NCBI GenBank assembly: GCA_029239875.1
Contig: JARBUD010000025.1
Span: 1-59,895 of the forward strand
From: Xanthobacteraceae bacterium
Lineage (GTDB): Bacteria; Pseudomonadota; Alphaproteobacteria; Rhizobiales; Xanthobacteraceae
DNA: 59,895 nucleotides
Reading direction: 5' to 3'
Position numbers and translations under genes: made by a program. Under the pieces are notes generated by a model, which searched no databases, was not told where the DNA came from, and saw only the letters and a list, made by a program, of their open reading frames with translations. Shown here piece by piece: positions 11,581-20,539 of the stretch (positions are counted from its first letter, which is position 1; each line of letters starts with the position of its first letter).

Positions 11581-13080
11581 CTATTCGACGAACACCTCCG
11601 CCCGGCGCCGCTGCACCGCCGGCACCACGGCGAGCAGCAGCAGCGCGCCGGCGGCGAGGAGCAGCGTCAGGCTGATCGGCTTGTGGACGAAGGTGGCGAG
11701 GTCGCCATGGGCGACCAGCATGGCGCGGCGGAAATTCTCCTCCAGCATCGGCCCGATGATGAAGGCAAGCAGTAGCGGCGTCGGCTCGCAGCCGAGACGC
11801 GAGATGGCGTAGCCGAACAGGCCGGCGACCACGAGCACCACCACGTCGAAGGCCGAATTGTTCACTGCATAGGCGCCGATGCAGCAGAACAGGATGATCG
11901 CTGGCACCAGGTGGCGGTAGGGGATGCGCAGGATCGACACCCAGATGGCGATCAGCGGCAGGTTGATGATCAGCAGCATGGCGTTGCCGATCCACATCTA
12001 GCAGACCACGCCCCAGAACAGGTCCGGCCGCTGCGTCACCACCTGCGGGCCGGGCGAGATGCCATGGATGGTCATTGCGCCGATCATCAGTGCGGTGACC
12101 GCGCCCGAGGGCATGCCCAGCGTCAGCATCGGCACGAAGGACGTCTGCGCGGCCGCGTTGTTGGCGCTCTCCGGTGCCGCCAGCCCCTCGATGGCGCCCT
12201 TGCCGAAGCGCTCCGGCATGCGCGAGATGCGCTTCTCCAGCATGTAGGCGGAGAAGGAGGCCAGCAGCGTGCCGCTGCCCGGCAGGATGCCGAGCACCGT
12301 GCCCACCCCGGTGCCGCGCAGGATCGGCAGGGCCGAGGCCTTCAAGTCCGCCCCTTTCGGCCAGAGCCCGGTGATCCTGGCCCGCACCAGCTCGCCATTG
12401 CCCGGCGTCTCCAGTGTGCGCAGGATCTCGGCAATGCCGAACAGCCCCATGGCCAGCGGGATGAAGTCGATGCCGTCGCGCAGCTCCTGGATGCCGAAGG
12501 TGTAGCGCGCCTTGCTGGTTTCGACGTCGGTGCCGATCAGTCCAAGGGAGAGGCCGATCAGCACCATCACCAGCGAGTTGAGCACGGATCCCTTGCCCAT
12601 CACCATCACGGCGACGATGGCGAGCACCATCAGCGCCACGTTCTCCGCCGGGCCGAACATCAGCCCGAGCTCGGAAAGCGTGCCGGCCGAGCCGGCGATG
12701 AAGAAGGTCGACACCGTGCCGGCGAAGAGCGAGCCGATGGCGGCGATGGCGAGCGCCACGCCGGCGCGGCCCTGCTTGGCCATCTGGTGTCCGTCGAGCG
12801 CAGTGATGATGCCCGACGATTCCCCGGGCATGTTGACGAGGATGGCGGTGGTCGAGCCGCCATATTGCGCACCGTAATAGATGCCGGCGAGCATGATCAG
12901 AGCGCCGACCGCCGGCAGTTCGAAGGTGATCGGCAGCAGGATGGCGATGGTGGTGGCCGGGCCGATGCCCGGCAGCACGCCGACCAGCGTGCCGAGCAGG
13001 GCACCGACGAGGCAGAACAGCAGGTTCTGCCAGGTGAGCGCGACCTCAAAGCCAAGCGCGAGGTGATCGAGCAGTTCCAT
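11581..13080 (-). pseudogene. tctA: TctA-family large membrane subunit, interrupted by an in-frame TAG
   Basis: Read from ATG 13080, the frame gives a normal TctA of about 500 codons. It has the N-terminal MELLDHLALGFEVAL, the glycine-rich VLPGIGPATTIAILLP, LVNMPGESSGIITALDG, a second GILPGSGTLLASFS motif, and many transmembrane segments. At codon 361 (plus-strand 11998-12000) the frame has TAG between DLFWGVVC and MWIGNAMLL, where the family has continuous sequence (typically GVIASMWIGN). The 138 codons beyond are intact and in the same frame. A single C-to-A change from TCG would explain it. Either the importer is dead, or two fragments or readthrough restore it (the codon after TAG is ATG). 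It overlaps tctB by one base. Confidence 0.88.
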
Positions 13081-13535
13081 CACAGGAAGGCAGGCAGCAT
13101 CGGCAGCGGCAGGCCGAGGCCGAGCGAGAAGATCGCCCCGGCCACCGCCGAGAGGCCGCCAGCGAGCAGGGCGCGCTCGCCGATGCGGTCGCCGTCCTGC
13201 GCCAGCGAAGAGACGAAGACGGTGACGATCGCGCTGGCGATCAGCCCGATCGGCTGGATCAGCACAGCGAAGGCGAGCACGCCGAGCCCGATGCTGGCGG
13301 CGCCGCGCCACTGAATCGGCGGCTCGCCGGACGCCACCGCGCGGCGGCGCCTGAGGCCGAGAAAGCCGCGCAGGGCGATGGCCGCCGCGACCACGAGCAG
13401 GCCGATTCCCACTGCACGCGGCACGAAGCCGGGCCCCATCCGCAGCGCCGTTCCCATGGGCAGATGGCTGCCGAAAGTCAGCAATATCAACGCGAAAGCG
13501 GCCGCGAGGGCCGCCACGAAAAAGTCACGCACCAT
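13080..13535 (-). CDS. tctB: TctB-family small membrane subunit of tripartite tricarboxylate-type transporter
   Basis: A 151-residue protein with four hydrophobic segments (for example FFVAALAAAFALILLTFG and AVGIGLLVVAAAIALRGFLGL), the size and layout of TctB subunits. It overlaps the tctA start by one base (TGATG) and is divergent from the tctC-like gene. TTT systems use a periplasmic TctC protein with TctA and TctB to import carboxylates or other organic anions with an ion gradient. The inverted gene order, with TctC on the opposite strand, is unusual; normally all three are in line. Confidence 0.83.
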   Translation of the reverse strand: MVRDFFVAALAAAFALILLTFGSHLPMGTALRMGPGFVPRAVGIGLLVVAAAIALRGFLGLRRRRAVASGEPPIQWRGAASIGLGVLAFAVLIQPIGLIASAIVTVFVSSLAQDGDRIGERALLAGGLSAVAGAIFSLGLGLPLPMLPAFL

Positions 13536-13557
13536 GTCTGCTCAAGCTCCGTCTTGT

Positions 13558-13590
13558 AATCTATTTTTTCTATAGACAATTCGTATTGTC
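13558..13590. promoter_or_regulatory. AT-rich element with palindrome between tctB and tctC
   Basis: In the 92-base divergent space lies AATCTATTTTTTCTA (13558-13572). It runs into CTATAGACAATTCG and an exact inverted repeat GACAAT-TCGT-ATTGTC (13575-13590). The first word recurs with one T fewer upstream of tauA (28530-28543). The second half matches the ssuA/ssuE divergent region at 14 of 21 positions. A shared operator for one regulator is inferred. Confidence 0.55.
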
Positions 13591-13627
13591 AAACTATGGT
13601 GCAGCCCGACACGGAGTTGACCTCGCC

Positions 13628-14608
13628 ATGGAACGCGCCCTTCTGCCGCTGGCCGCCGTCCTTGCCCTCGCCGGGCTTCCCGCTTTCGCGCAGGAGACGG
13701 ACCTGTCGAAATATCCGCAGCAGCCGGTGCGGATCGTCGTCACCTCGTCGGCCGGCGCCAGCGCGGACGCGCTCGCCCGCACCGTCGGGCGCGAGCTCGG
13801 CAAGATCTGGGGCCGGGACCCGGTGATCGAGAACGTCGCCGGCTCGAACGGCAATATCGGGCTGGAGCAGGTGGCCAATTCCAAGCCGGACGGGCTGACC
13901 ATCGCGGTCGGCGGCGACAAGGTGCCGCTCAACGCCATCTTCTACGGCCCGGAGCTGAAGACCGACCTGATCAAGGACCTGTCGACGGTGACCAAGGCCG
14001 TCGCCAATCCGCAGATCCTGGTGGTGCGCCCCACGCTGGGCGTGAAGAACCTCGACGAATATCTGAAGCTGGCGAAGGAGAAGGACGGCACGCTCACCGT
14101 CGGCACGCCCTCGAATGGCGGCGCGCACCATATCGGCCATGAACTGCTCGGCCAGCGCACCGGCACCAAATACACCTTCATCCCCTACAAGGGCGGCGCC
14201 CCGGCGGTGACCGACCTGCTCGGCGGCCATATCGATGCGGTGATCATCACGCTCGCCGCCGTCACCGAGCATGTGCGTGCTGGCCGCCTCGTCGCCATCG
14301 GCGTCTCCACCGCCAAGCGCTCCGCCGCGCTGCCGGATGTCCCGACCTTCCAGGAGCAGGGCGTCAAGGACTTCGACGTCGAGACCTGGCAGGGCTTCTT
14401 CGTCACCTCCAGGACCCCGCGCCCGCTGGTCGAGAAGATCAACAAGGATTTCGTGAAGGCGCTGACCGCGCCCGAGGTGAAGAACTTCCTCGAAGGCCAG
14501 GGCTTCGTCGTCGTCGCCTCCACCGCGGAGGAGGGCGATGCCGCCGTGCGCCAGGATTTCGAGAGCTACGGCAAGGTCATCAAGGCCGCCAACATCAAGC
14601 TCGACTGA
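13628..14608 (+). CDS. TctC-family periplasmic solute-binding protein (Bug family)
   Basis: A 326-residue TTT/Bug receptor. ATG 13628 opens a clear signal peptide (ALLPLAAVLALAGLPAFA, cleaved before QE). Family motifs are YPQQPVRIVVTSSAGASADALAR, NVAGSNGNIGLEQVANSKPDG, VVRPTLGVKNLDEYL, and the late PDVPTFQEQGVKDFDVETWQGFF. A TTG 14 codons earlier would disrupt the signal peptide and is rejected. It pairs with the divergent tctBA, or, since tctA is broken, may serve another TctAB pair. It stands 38 bases before the first monooxygenase gene on the same strand, so it probably heads the organosulfur operon. Confidence 0.9.
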   Translation: MERALLPLAAVLALAGLPAFAQETDLSKYPQQPVRIVVTSSAGASADALARTVGRELGKIWGRDPVIENVAGSNGNIGLEQVANSKPDGLTIAVGGDKVPLNAIFYGPELKTDLIKDLSTVTKAVANPQILVVRPTLGVKNLDEYLKLAKEKDGTLTVGTPSNGGAHHIGHELLGQRTGTKYTFIPYKGGAPAVTDLLGGHIDAVIITLAAVTEHVRAGRLVAIGVSTAKRSAALPDVPTFQEQGVKDFDVETWQGFFVTSRTPRPLVEKINKDFVKALTAPEVKNFLEGQGFVVVASTAEEGDAAVRQDFESYGKVIKAANIKLD

Positions 14609-14646
14609 GCCCGCGCGAGAACGCGGAACGCCCACGGAACTTCGCT

Positions 14647-15984
14647 ATGACGGCCGATACCCGCCTTCACCTCAACGTCTTCGTTCCCACCACCGGCCAT
14701 CACGAGGCCTCGTGGCTCTACCCGAAGGCGCAGCCCGAGCGCGTCACCGACGTCGGCTATTATCGGGAGATCGCGGGCATCGCCGAGCGCGGCAAGTTCG
14801 ATTCCGTGTTCCTCGCCGACCAGCTCGCCATCGGCCGCAGCGTCCGCCATGTCGCGCAGGGCAAGCTGGAACCGCTGACCCTGCTCTCCGCCATCGCCGG
14901 CGCGACCGAGCACATCGGGCTGATCGGCACCGCTTCCACCACCTACAACGAGCCCTACAACCTCGCCCGCCAGTTCGCCTCGCTCGACCATATCAGCGCG
15001 GGACGGGCGGGCTGGAACATCGTCACCTCCTGGTCGGCCGAGGCGGCCGGCAATTTCGGCCTCGCCCAGCGCAACTCGCACAGCGACCGCTACAAGCGCG
15101 CGACCGAGTTCGTCGATGTCGTGCGCAAGCTCTGGGATAGCTGGGAGGACGACGCCCGGGTCCATGACCGCACCAGCGGCGTCTATGCCGACACCGACCG
15201 CATCCACGCCATCGACCACGCCGGTGAGGAGTTCCGCGTGCGCGGCCCGCTCGACCTGCCGCGCCCGCCGCAGGGCCATCCGGTGCTGGTGCAGGCGGGC
15301 TCCTCGGACGAGGGCCGCTCCTTCGCCGCCCGCTATGCCGAGGCGATCTTCACCGCACAGCAGGAGCTGGCCGACGCGCAGGATTTCTATGCCGACGTGA
15401 AGCGCCGCGCCGTCGCCTTCGGCCGCGACCCCGAAGGCATCAAGATCCTGCCCGGCCTGTCGCCCATCCTCGGCTCGACGCAGGCGGAAGCCGACGCGCT
15501 GGAAGAGGAACTGAACGACCTCACCCTGCCGGTGGTCGGCCTCAAGCACCTGTCGCAGCGCTTCGACGGCTTCGACTTCAGCCTCTTCCCGCTGGACGAG
15601 CCGATCCCACTCGACGCCTTCCCGCGGCCGGAGACGGTGCAGGGGGCGCAGAGCCGCTCGCAGGTGATCCTCACTTTGGTCGAGCGCGAGCGCCCGACCT
15701 TGCGCCAGCTGCTGCGCCGTCTCGCCGGCGGGCGCGGCCACAAGGTGCTGGCCGGCACCCCGGAAGCGGTCGCCGACCATATCGAAAGCTGGGTCGAGAA
15801 GCGCGCCGCCGACGGCTTCAACATCATGCCGGCGGTTACCCCGCACGGCCTCGCCGCCTTCGTCGACGAAGTCGTACCGATCCTCCAGCGGCGCGGCCTG
15901 TTCCGCACCGACTATGTCGGCCGGACGCTGCGCGCCCATTACGGACTCGACAGACCCGTCAGCCGTTACGCCCGCTCGGCCTGA
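14647..15984 (+). CDS. FMNH2-dependent monooxygenase, NtaA/SnaA/DszA family (1)
   Basis: A 445-residue luciferase-like flavin monooxygenase. Diagnostic motifs are FVPTTGHHEASWLYP, FDSVFLADQLA, GLIGTASTTYNEPYNLARQFASLDHISAGRAGWNIVTS, and PVLVQAGSSDEGRSFAA. Members use reduced FMN and O2 to attack C-N or C-S bonds (nitrilotriacetate, dibenzothiophene sulfone, dimethyl sulfone or alkane sulfonates). A separate reductase must supply FMNH2; the FMN reductase at 34076-34699 is a candidate. The gene lies in a row with an ABC importer, rhodanese and a second enzyme of the same family (20540-21931), suggesting attack on an organosulfur compound. The substrate is unknown. Confidence 0.9.
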   Translation: MTADTRLHLNVFVPTTGHHEASWLYPKAQPERVTDVGYYREIAGIAERGKFDSVFLADQLAIGRSVRHVAQGKLEPLTLLSAIAGATEHIGLIGTASTTYNEPYNLARQFASLDHISAGRAGWNIVTSWSAEAAGNFGLAQRNSHSDRYKRATEFVDVVRKLWDSWEDDARVHDRTSGVYADTDRIHAIDHAGEEFRVRGPLDLPRPPQGHPVLVQAGSSDEGRSFAARYAEAIFTAQQELADAQDFYADVKRRAVAFGRDPEGIKILPGLSPILGSTQAEADALEEELNDLTLPVVGLKHLSQRFDGFDFSLFPLDEPIPLDAFPRPETVQGAQSRSQVILTLVERERPTLRQLLRRLAGGRGHKVLAGTPEAVADHIESWVEKRAADGFNIMPAVTPHGLAAFVDEVVPILQRRGLFRTDYVGRTLRAHYGLDRPVSRYARSA

Positions 15985-16022
15985 GCCATTCCTTCGACGT
16001 GCCTGAACCTTCGGAGATAGCC

Positions 16023-17177
16023 GTGCCCGCTCTTGCTGCTGCCGTCGACTGGACGGCGCCCACATCCGCCTCGGCCGCCGATGCCGGCCGCGCGCGCCTC
16101 GAACTGCGCGGCTTGCGCAAGACGCTCGGCGACACCGCGGCGGTGAACGGCATCGACCTCAGGATCGCCTCTGGGGAGAGCGTGGTGCTGCTCGGGCCGA
16201 GCGGCTGCGGCAAGACTACGACGCTGCGCATGGTCGCCGGCTTCATCCAGCCGGACGGCGGCGAGATCCATCTCGACGGCGTGCTCGCTTCCAACGCCTC
16301 CTTCGCCCTGCCGCCGGAGAAGCGACGCCTCGGCATGGTGTTCCAGACCTATGCCGTCTGGCCGCACAAGACCGTCACCGACAACGTCGCCTATGGCCTC
16401 GAGGTCGCCGGCCGCTCGCGTGCCGAGATCAAGGCCGAGACCGGGGCGGTGCTCGATCTGGTGCAGCTCGGCGGGCTCGCCAACCGCTTCCCGGCCGAGC
16501 TGTCGGGCGGCCAGCAGCAGCGCGTGGCGCTGGCGCGCGCGCTCGCCACCAAGCCGTCGCTGCTACTGCTCGACGAGCCGCTGTCCAATCTCGACGCCAC
16601 GCTGCGCGAGGAGATGCGCTTCGAGCTGCGCGGCCTGCAGAAGAATCTCGGCATCACCACGCTCTACGTCACCCACGACCAGGACGAGGCGCTGGTGCTG
16701 GCCGACCGCATCGTGGTGATGAACAAGGGCCGCATCGAGCAGATCGGCACGCCCGAGGAGGTCTATCACCGGCCGGCGAGCCGCTTCGTTGGCGGCTTCA
16801 TCGGCATCGCCAATATGCTGGAAGGCGAGGTCGCGGCCGTCGACCGCGTGGGCGGGCGCGTGCTCGTCGCGCTCGACGCCGGCGATCGGCTGTGGAGCCG
16901 AGCGCCGGAGCGCTGGCTCGCCGACGCCACGCCCGGCAGTCGCGCGACGGTGCTGCTGCGCCCGCAGGACATCAAGCTGGAGCGGCCGGAGCAGCCCGAC
17001 CAGGAGGCCGGCACCGAGGCCACCTTCGTCTCCGAGACCTTCCTCGGCAACCACTACGAACTCAAGCTCCAGGCCGGCGGTACGCTGCTGCGCGTGCAGT
17101 CGCGTGTGCGCGGCACCTTCGAGGACGGCCGCACCCGGCTCTGGGCGCGTGCCGGCAGCGCATGGGTAGTGGCATGA
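16023..17177 (+). CDS. Iron/putrescine-type ABC transporter ATPase (FbpC/PotA-like)
   Basis: A 384-residue ATPase. Walker A is GPSGCGKTT, the Q-loop is FQTYAVWPHKTV, the signature is LSGGQQQR, Walker B is LLLDEPLSNLDAT, the H-loop is YVTHDQDEALV, and a TOBE-like C-terminal domain contains LLRPQDIKLER. I prefer GTG 16023, which has GGAG seven bases upstream; GTG 15999 is also open. The unusual 30-residue Ala-rich leader before the ATPase core is present with either start. Its ATGA overlap with the permease gene shows one transporter. Together with 17174-18904 and the binding protein at 21963-23033 it forms a complete importer whose parts are interleaved with oxidation genes. Confidence 0.9.
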   Translation: MPALAAAVDWTAPTSASAADAGRARLELRGLRKTLGDTAAVNGIDLRIASGESVVLLGPSGCGKTTTLRMVAGFIQPDGGEIHLDGVLASNASFALPPEKRRLGMVFQTYAVWPHKTVTDNVAYGLEVAGRSRAEIKAETGAVLDLVQLGGLANRFPAELSGGQQQRVALARALATKPSLLLLDEPLSNLDATLREEMRFELRGLQKNLGITTLYVTHDQDEALVLADRIVVMNKGRIEQIGTPEEVYHRPASRFVGGFIGIANMLEGEVAAVDRVGGRVLVALDAGDRLWSRAPERWLADATPGSRATVLLRPQDIKLERPEQPDQEAGTEATFVSETFLGNHYELKLQAGGTLLRVQSRVRGTFEDGRTRLWARAGSAWVVA

Positions 17178-18904
17178 GCGAGATCAGCCTCACCAGCCGC
17201 GCCGTCGGCGACCGCCCGTCGGTCTCCCTCTTGCGGCGGCTCTCGGCATTGCAGCCGGTGCGTTTCCTCGTCATCGGCCTGTCGCTGGCGATCCTGTTCG
17301 CGCTCATCGCCTATCCGCTGATCCTGCTCACCGGCTACAGCCTGGTCGACGCGCAGGGCCACCTGACCTTCGAGACCTTCGAGAAGGCCTTCGCCCGCCG
17401 CGGCATGTGGCAGGCGACCGTCAACTCGGCCTGGCTGGTGGCGCTGGTGACCATCGGCGCCTGCGCGCTGGGCATTCCGCTCGCCTGGATCGTCGCCCGC
17501 ACCGATGCGCCCGGCAAGGCGCTGGTGACGCTCGCGGCCGGCGTGTCCTTCGTGATCCCAACCTTCATCTCGGTGATCTCGTGGATCTTCCTCGCCGCGC
17601 CGAACTCCGGCTACCTCAACAAGCTGGCCATCGACTATCTCGGCTTCGAGACCGCACCCTTCAACATCATGAGCTTCGGCGGCCTCGTCTTCATCGAGAT
17701 CGTCGGCGTCTATCCGCTGGTGTTCTTCGCGGTGAACGCGGCGCTGAACAATGTCGACGCCAGCCACGAGCAGGCGGCGCGCATCCTCGGCTCGAACCGG
17801 CTGCGCACCACGCTGACCATAACCTTGCCGCTGGTGCGCCCGGCGATCCTCTCCGCCGTCATCCTCGTCATGCTCGACGCGCTCTCCTCCTTCGGCGCGC
17901 CGTCCGCCATCGGCACCATGGCGAATTTCTCGGTCATCACCACCAAGATCTACGACCTGCTGAAATTCCCGCCGCAGTTCAACTACGCGGCGGCGGTGGC
18001 GATGCCGATCATGGTCTTCACTGCCATCAGCCTGCTGATCCAGAAATACGCCATCCGGGCGGAGAATTTCCGCACCCTCACCGGCAAGGCGACGCCGGAG
18101 CAGATCCTCACGCTCGGGCGCTGGCGCTGGGTGGCGGGCGGCTTCTGCCTGATCGTCGCGCTCGTCACCGCCATATTGCCGGTCGGCGCGCTGCTGCTGC
18201 TCTCGGTGCTGTCCTCCTTCGGCGCCGACATCCGGCTCGATAACCTGGTCGGCAAGCACTACGCGCTGATCTTCGACGAGAACTTCGCCGCCCGCGCCTC
18301 GATCCTGCACAGCCTCTTGCTGGCGCTGGCGACGGCCACCGTCTGCGCCACGCTCGGCCTCGTGCTGGGCTGGGTGGTGGAGCGCTTCCGCTTCTTCGGC
18401 CGCGAGCTGATCGGCTTCCTCGTCATGATCGCCTACGGCTTCCCCTCCATCGCCTACGCGGTAGGGATCCTGATGGGTTATGTCGAGCTGTTCTACGGCA
18501 CGCTCACGCTCATCCTCATCGCCTATGCCGGCAAGCTGCTGCCCATCGCCTTCGTGCTGGTGAGGAACGGCATCCAGCAGCTCTCTACCGACCTCGAGGA
18601 GGCCGCGCGCATCTCCGGTGCCGGCTGGCTGCGCTCGATCAAGGACGTGACCTTCCCGCTGGTGCGCGGAGCGGTGGGCATCGCCTGGGTGCTCGTCTTC
18701 TCGCTGAGCCTACGCGAGCTCTCCATGTCGGCGATCCTCGCCCAGTCGGACACGCAGGTCATGCCGACCGTGGTGCTGCAATTCATCGAGGACGGCGCGG
18801 TCGAGCTCGCCGCCGCGCTGGCGGTCGTCATCGTCGTCGTCAGCCTCTCCATGCTCGGCCTCATCCGCCTGTTCACCGCCAAGAAGACGACCGCCGTCGC
18901 CTAG
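17174..18904 (+). CDS. Iron-type ABC transporter fused permease (FbpB-like)
   Basis: A 576-residue permease with two copies of the binding-protein-dependent transport domain, about twelve transmembrane segments in all. Each half has its EAA loop: HEQAARILGSNRLRTTLTITLP near residue 200 and LEEAARISGAGWLRSIKDVTFP near residue 475. One gene therefore supplies the whole channel, as in FbpB/AfuB-type importers. The start is the ATG of the ATGA overlap with the ATPase gene; the longer open frame to the left is inside that gene. The family takes up ferric iron, but relatives import thiamine, phosphonates and small organic acids, which fits this catabolic setting better. Confidence 0.92.
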   Translation: MSEISLTSRAVGDRPSVSLLRRLSALQPVRFLVIGLSLAILFALIAYPLILLTGYSLVDAQGHLTFETFEKAFARRGMWQATVNSAWLVALVTIGACALGIPLAWIVARTDAPGKALVTLAAGVSFVIPTFISVISWIFLAAPNSGYLNKLAIDYLGFETAPFNIMSFGGLVFIEIVGVYPLVFFAVNAALNNVDASHEQAARILGSNRLRTTLTITLPLVRPAILSAVILVMLDALSSFGAPSAIGTMANFSVITTKIYDLLKFPPQFNYAAAVAMPIMVFTAISLLIQKYAIRAENFRTLTGKATPEQILTLGRWRWVAGGFCLIVALVTAILPVGALLLLSVLSSFGADIRLDNLVGKHYALIFDENFAARASILHSLLLALATATVCATLGLVLGWVVERFRFFGRELIGFLVMIAYGFPSIAYAVGILMGYVELFYGTLTLILIAYAGKLLPIAFVLVRNGIQQLSTDLEEAARISGAGWLRSIKDVTFPLVRGAVGIAWVLVFSLSLRELSMSAILAQSDTQVMPTVVLQFIEDGAVELAAALAVVIVVVSLSMLGLIRLFTAKKTTAVA

Positions 18905-18917
18905 CCGGAGCGTTCCC

Positions 18918-20510
18918 ATGACCCTGCACAACCTTCCCCAGGAACGCTTCGACCAAGAGCGCTTCGACCAGGAGCGCTTCGACGAGGTCTGGGACGTCCT
19001 CGTCGTCGGCTTCGGCTTCGCCGGCGGCGCCTCCGCCATCGCCGCGCACGACGCCGGCGCGCGGGTGCTGCTGATCGAGAAGCAGCCCGATCCCGGCGGC
19101 ATCTCGATCTGCGCCGGCGGCGGCATCCGCACCATCGTCGAGCCGGAAGGCGCCCGCGCCTATCTGCGCGAGGCGGTCGGCCCCGACGTGCCGGAGGACG
19201 TGCTCGAAGCGGTCGCGTCCGGCATGGCGGAGCTGGAGCCTTATTTCCGCGGCCTCGCCACGGTGAACGGCGCGGACATCGCGGTGCACCGGCGCGTCGC
19301 CAACTATCCCTTCCCCGGTAATGACGCCTTCGGCACGGTGGAGGTGCTCTCCATCCCCGGCTTCGATCCACGCGCGGAATATCCGCATGTGCGCGGCCGT
19401 CTCCGTGGGCCGAACGTGTTCAAGCTGGTGCACGACAATGTTCGCGCCCGCGGCATCGAGGTGCGGCTGAACACGGCGGCCGAGAAGCTGATCCTCGGCG
19501 AGGGCGGCACCGTGCTCGGCGCCGAGGTGCGCCACGAGGGCAGGCTGAAGCGCGTCGCCGCCCGGCGCGGCGTCATCCTCGCGTCCGGCGGCTTCGAGGC
19601 CGCGCCCGAGCTGCAGCGTAAATACTGGCAGATCCGCCCGGTACTGCCGGTCGCCACGCGTGGCAACACCGGTGACGGCATCCGCATGGCGCAGGCCGCC
19701 GGCGCCGACCTTTGGCACATGTGGCACTTCCACGGCTCCTATGGCTTCCGCCACACCAACCCGGCCTATCCCTATGGCCTGCGTGTCAAGAAGCTGCCGG
19801 ACTGGACGCCGCAGCTGCAGGAGCCGGACGTACGCATGTCCTGGATCGTGCTCGATCGCCAGGGCCGGCGCTTCATGAACGAGTACCAGCCCTACATCCA
19901 GGACACCGGCCACCGGCCGCTCGAACAGTACGACGCGCAGTCGCAGCGCTTCCCGCGCATCCCCGCCTTCCTCGTGGTCGACGAGGAGGGGCGCAAGCTC
20001 TATCCGCTCGGCCAGACCGTGCTGAACGACCGCTCGGTCGAGCCCTATGAGTGGAGCCACGACAACCTCAAGGAAGTCGGCAACGGCATCCTGAAGCGCG
20101 CCGACAGCGTCGAGGAACTGGCGGCTATCATCGGCGCCGATCCGGCCACCGTGGCGCACAGCCTCGATCGCTGGAACGCGGCGGTCGAGGCCGGACAGGA
20201 CGGCGACCATAATCGCCCGGCCGGCTCGCTCTTCCCGGTGAAGAACCCGCCTTTCTATGTCGGCGAGCTCTGGCCGGTGGTCAGCAACACCCAGGGCGGC
20301 CCGGCGCATGACGCGCAGCAGCGGGTGGTCAACGCCCATGGCGAGCCGATCCCGCGCCTCTACGAGGCCGGCGAGATCGGTTCCATCTGGGGCTTCCTCT
20401 ATCTCGGCGCCGGCAACCTCGCCGAGTGCTTCGTCACCGGCCAGATCGCCGGCCGCGAGGCCGCCGCGCAGCGCCCCTGGGCGACCGCGCCGGAACTGAC
20501 GGCCGCCTGA
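18918..20510 (+). CDS. FAD-dependent oxidoreductase, fumarate reductase/tricarballylate dehydrogenase-like flavoprotein
   Basis: A 530-residue FAD_binding_2 protein. The dinucleotide-binding motif VLVVGFGFAGGASAIAAHDAGARVLLIEK begins near residue 27 (shown here in part), and GGFEAAPELQ and the C-terminal GSIWGFLYLGAGNLAECFVTG close the FAD domain. The family includes fumarate reductases, 3-ketosteroid dehydrogenases and tricarballylate dehydrogenase, all acting on a C-C single or double bond next to a carbonyl or carboxyl group. The N terminus carries three tandem ERFDQ/E units not seen in relatives I know. It stands between the importer and the second monooxygenase, so it likely processes the desaturated or oxidised substrate. 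The precise reaction is unknown. Confidence 0.85.
   Translation: MTLHNLPQERFDQERFDQERFDEVWDVLVVGFGFAGGASAIAAHDAGARVLLIEKQPDPGGISICAGGGIRTIVEPEGARAYLREAVGPDVPEDVLEAVASGMAELEPYFRGLATVNGADIAVHRRVANYPFPGNDAFGTVEVLSIPGFDPRAEYPHVRGRLRGPNVFKLVHDNVRARGIEVRLNTAAEKLILGEGGTVLGAEVRHEGRLKRVAARRGVILASGGFEAAPELQRKYWQIRPVLPVATRGNTGDGIRMAQAAGADLWHMWHFHGSYGFRHTNPAYPYGLRVKKLPDWTPQLQEPDVRMSWIVLDRQGRRFMNEYQPYIQDTGHRPLEQYDAQSQRFPRIPAFLVVDEEGRKLYPLGQTVLNDRSVEPYEWSHDNLKEVGNGILKRADSVEELAAIIGADPATVAHSLDRWNAAVEAGQDGDHNRPAGSLFPVKNPPFYVGELWPVVSNTQGGPAHDAQQRVVNAHGEPIPRLYEAGEIGSIWGFLYLGAGNLAECFVTGQIAGREAAAQRPWATAPELTAA
18942..18986 (+). repeat. Three tandem 15-base coding repeats
   Basis: Three consecutive 15-base units (GARCGCTTCGACSAR type) encode ERFDQ-ERFDQ-ERFDE at residues 9-23 of the flavoprotein, immediately before its FAD-binding strand. 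The first two units differ by two bases, the last by one more. This is a candidate slippage tract that can change length without shifting the frame. Confidence 0.9.
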
Positions 20511-20539
20511 GGCCGGCGGATCTTCAAGGAACCAGGCTC

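Noticed and set aside
16892..17173. Extension of the fused permease frame to the left
   Set aside because: This part lies inside the ATPase gene and has no membrane-like sequence; the ATGA junction at 17174 gives the normal permease start.
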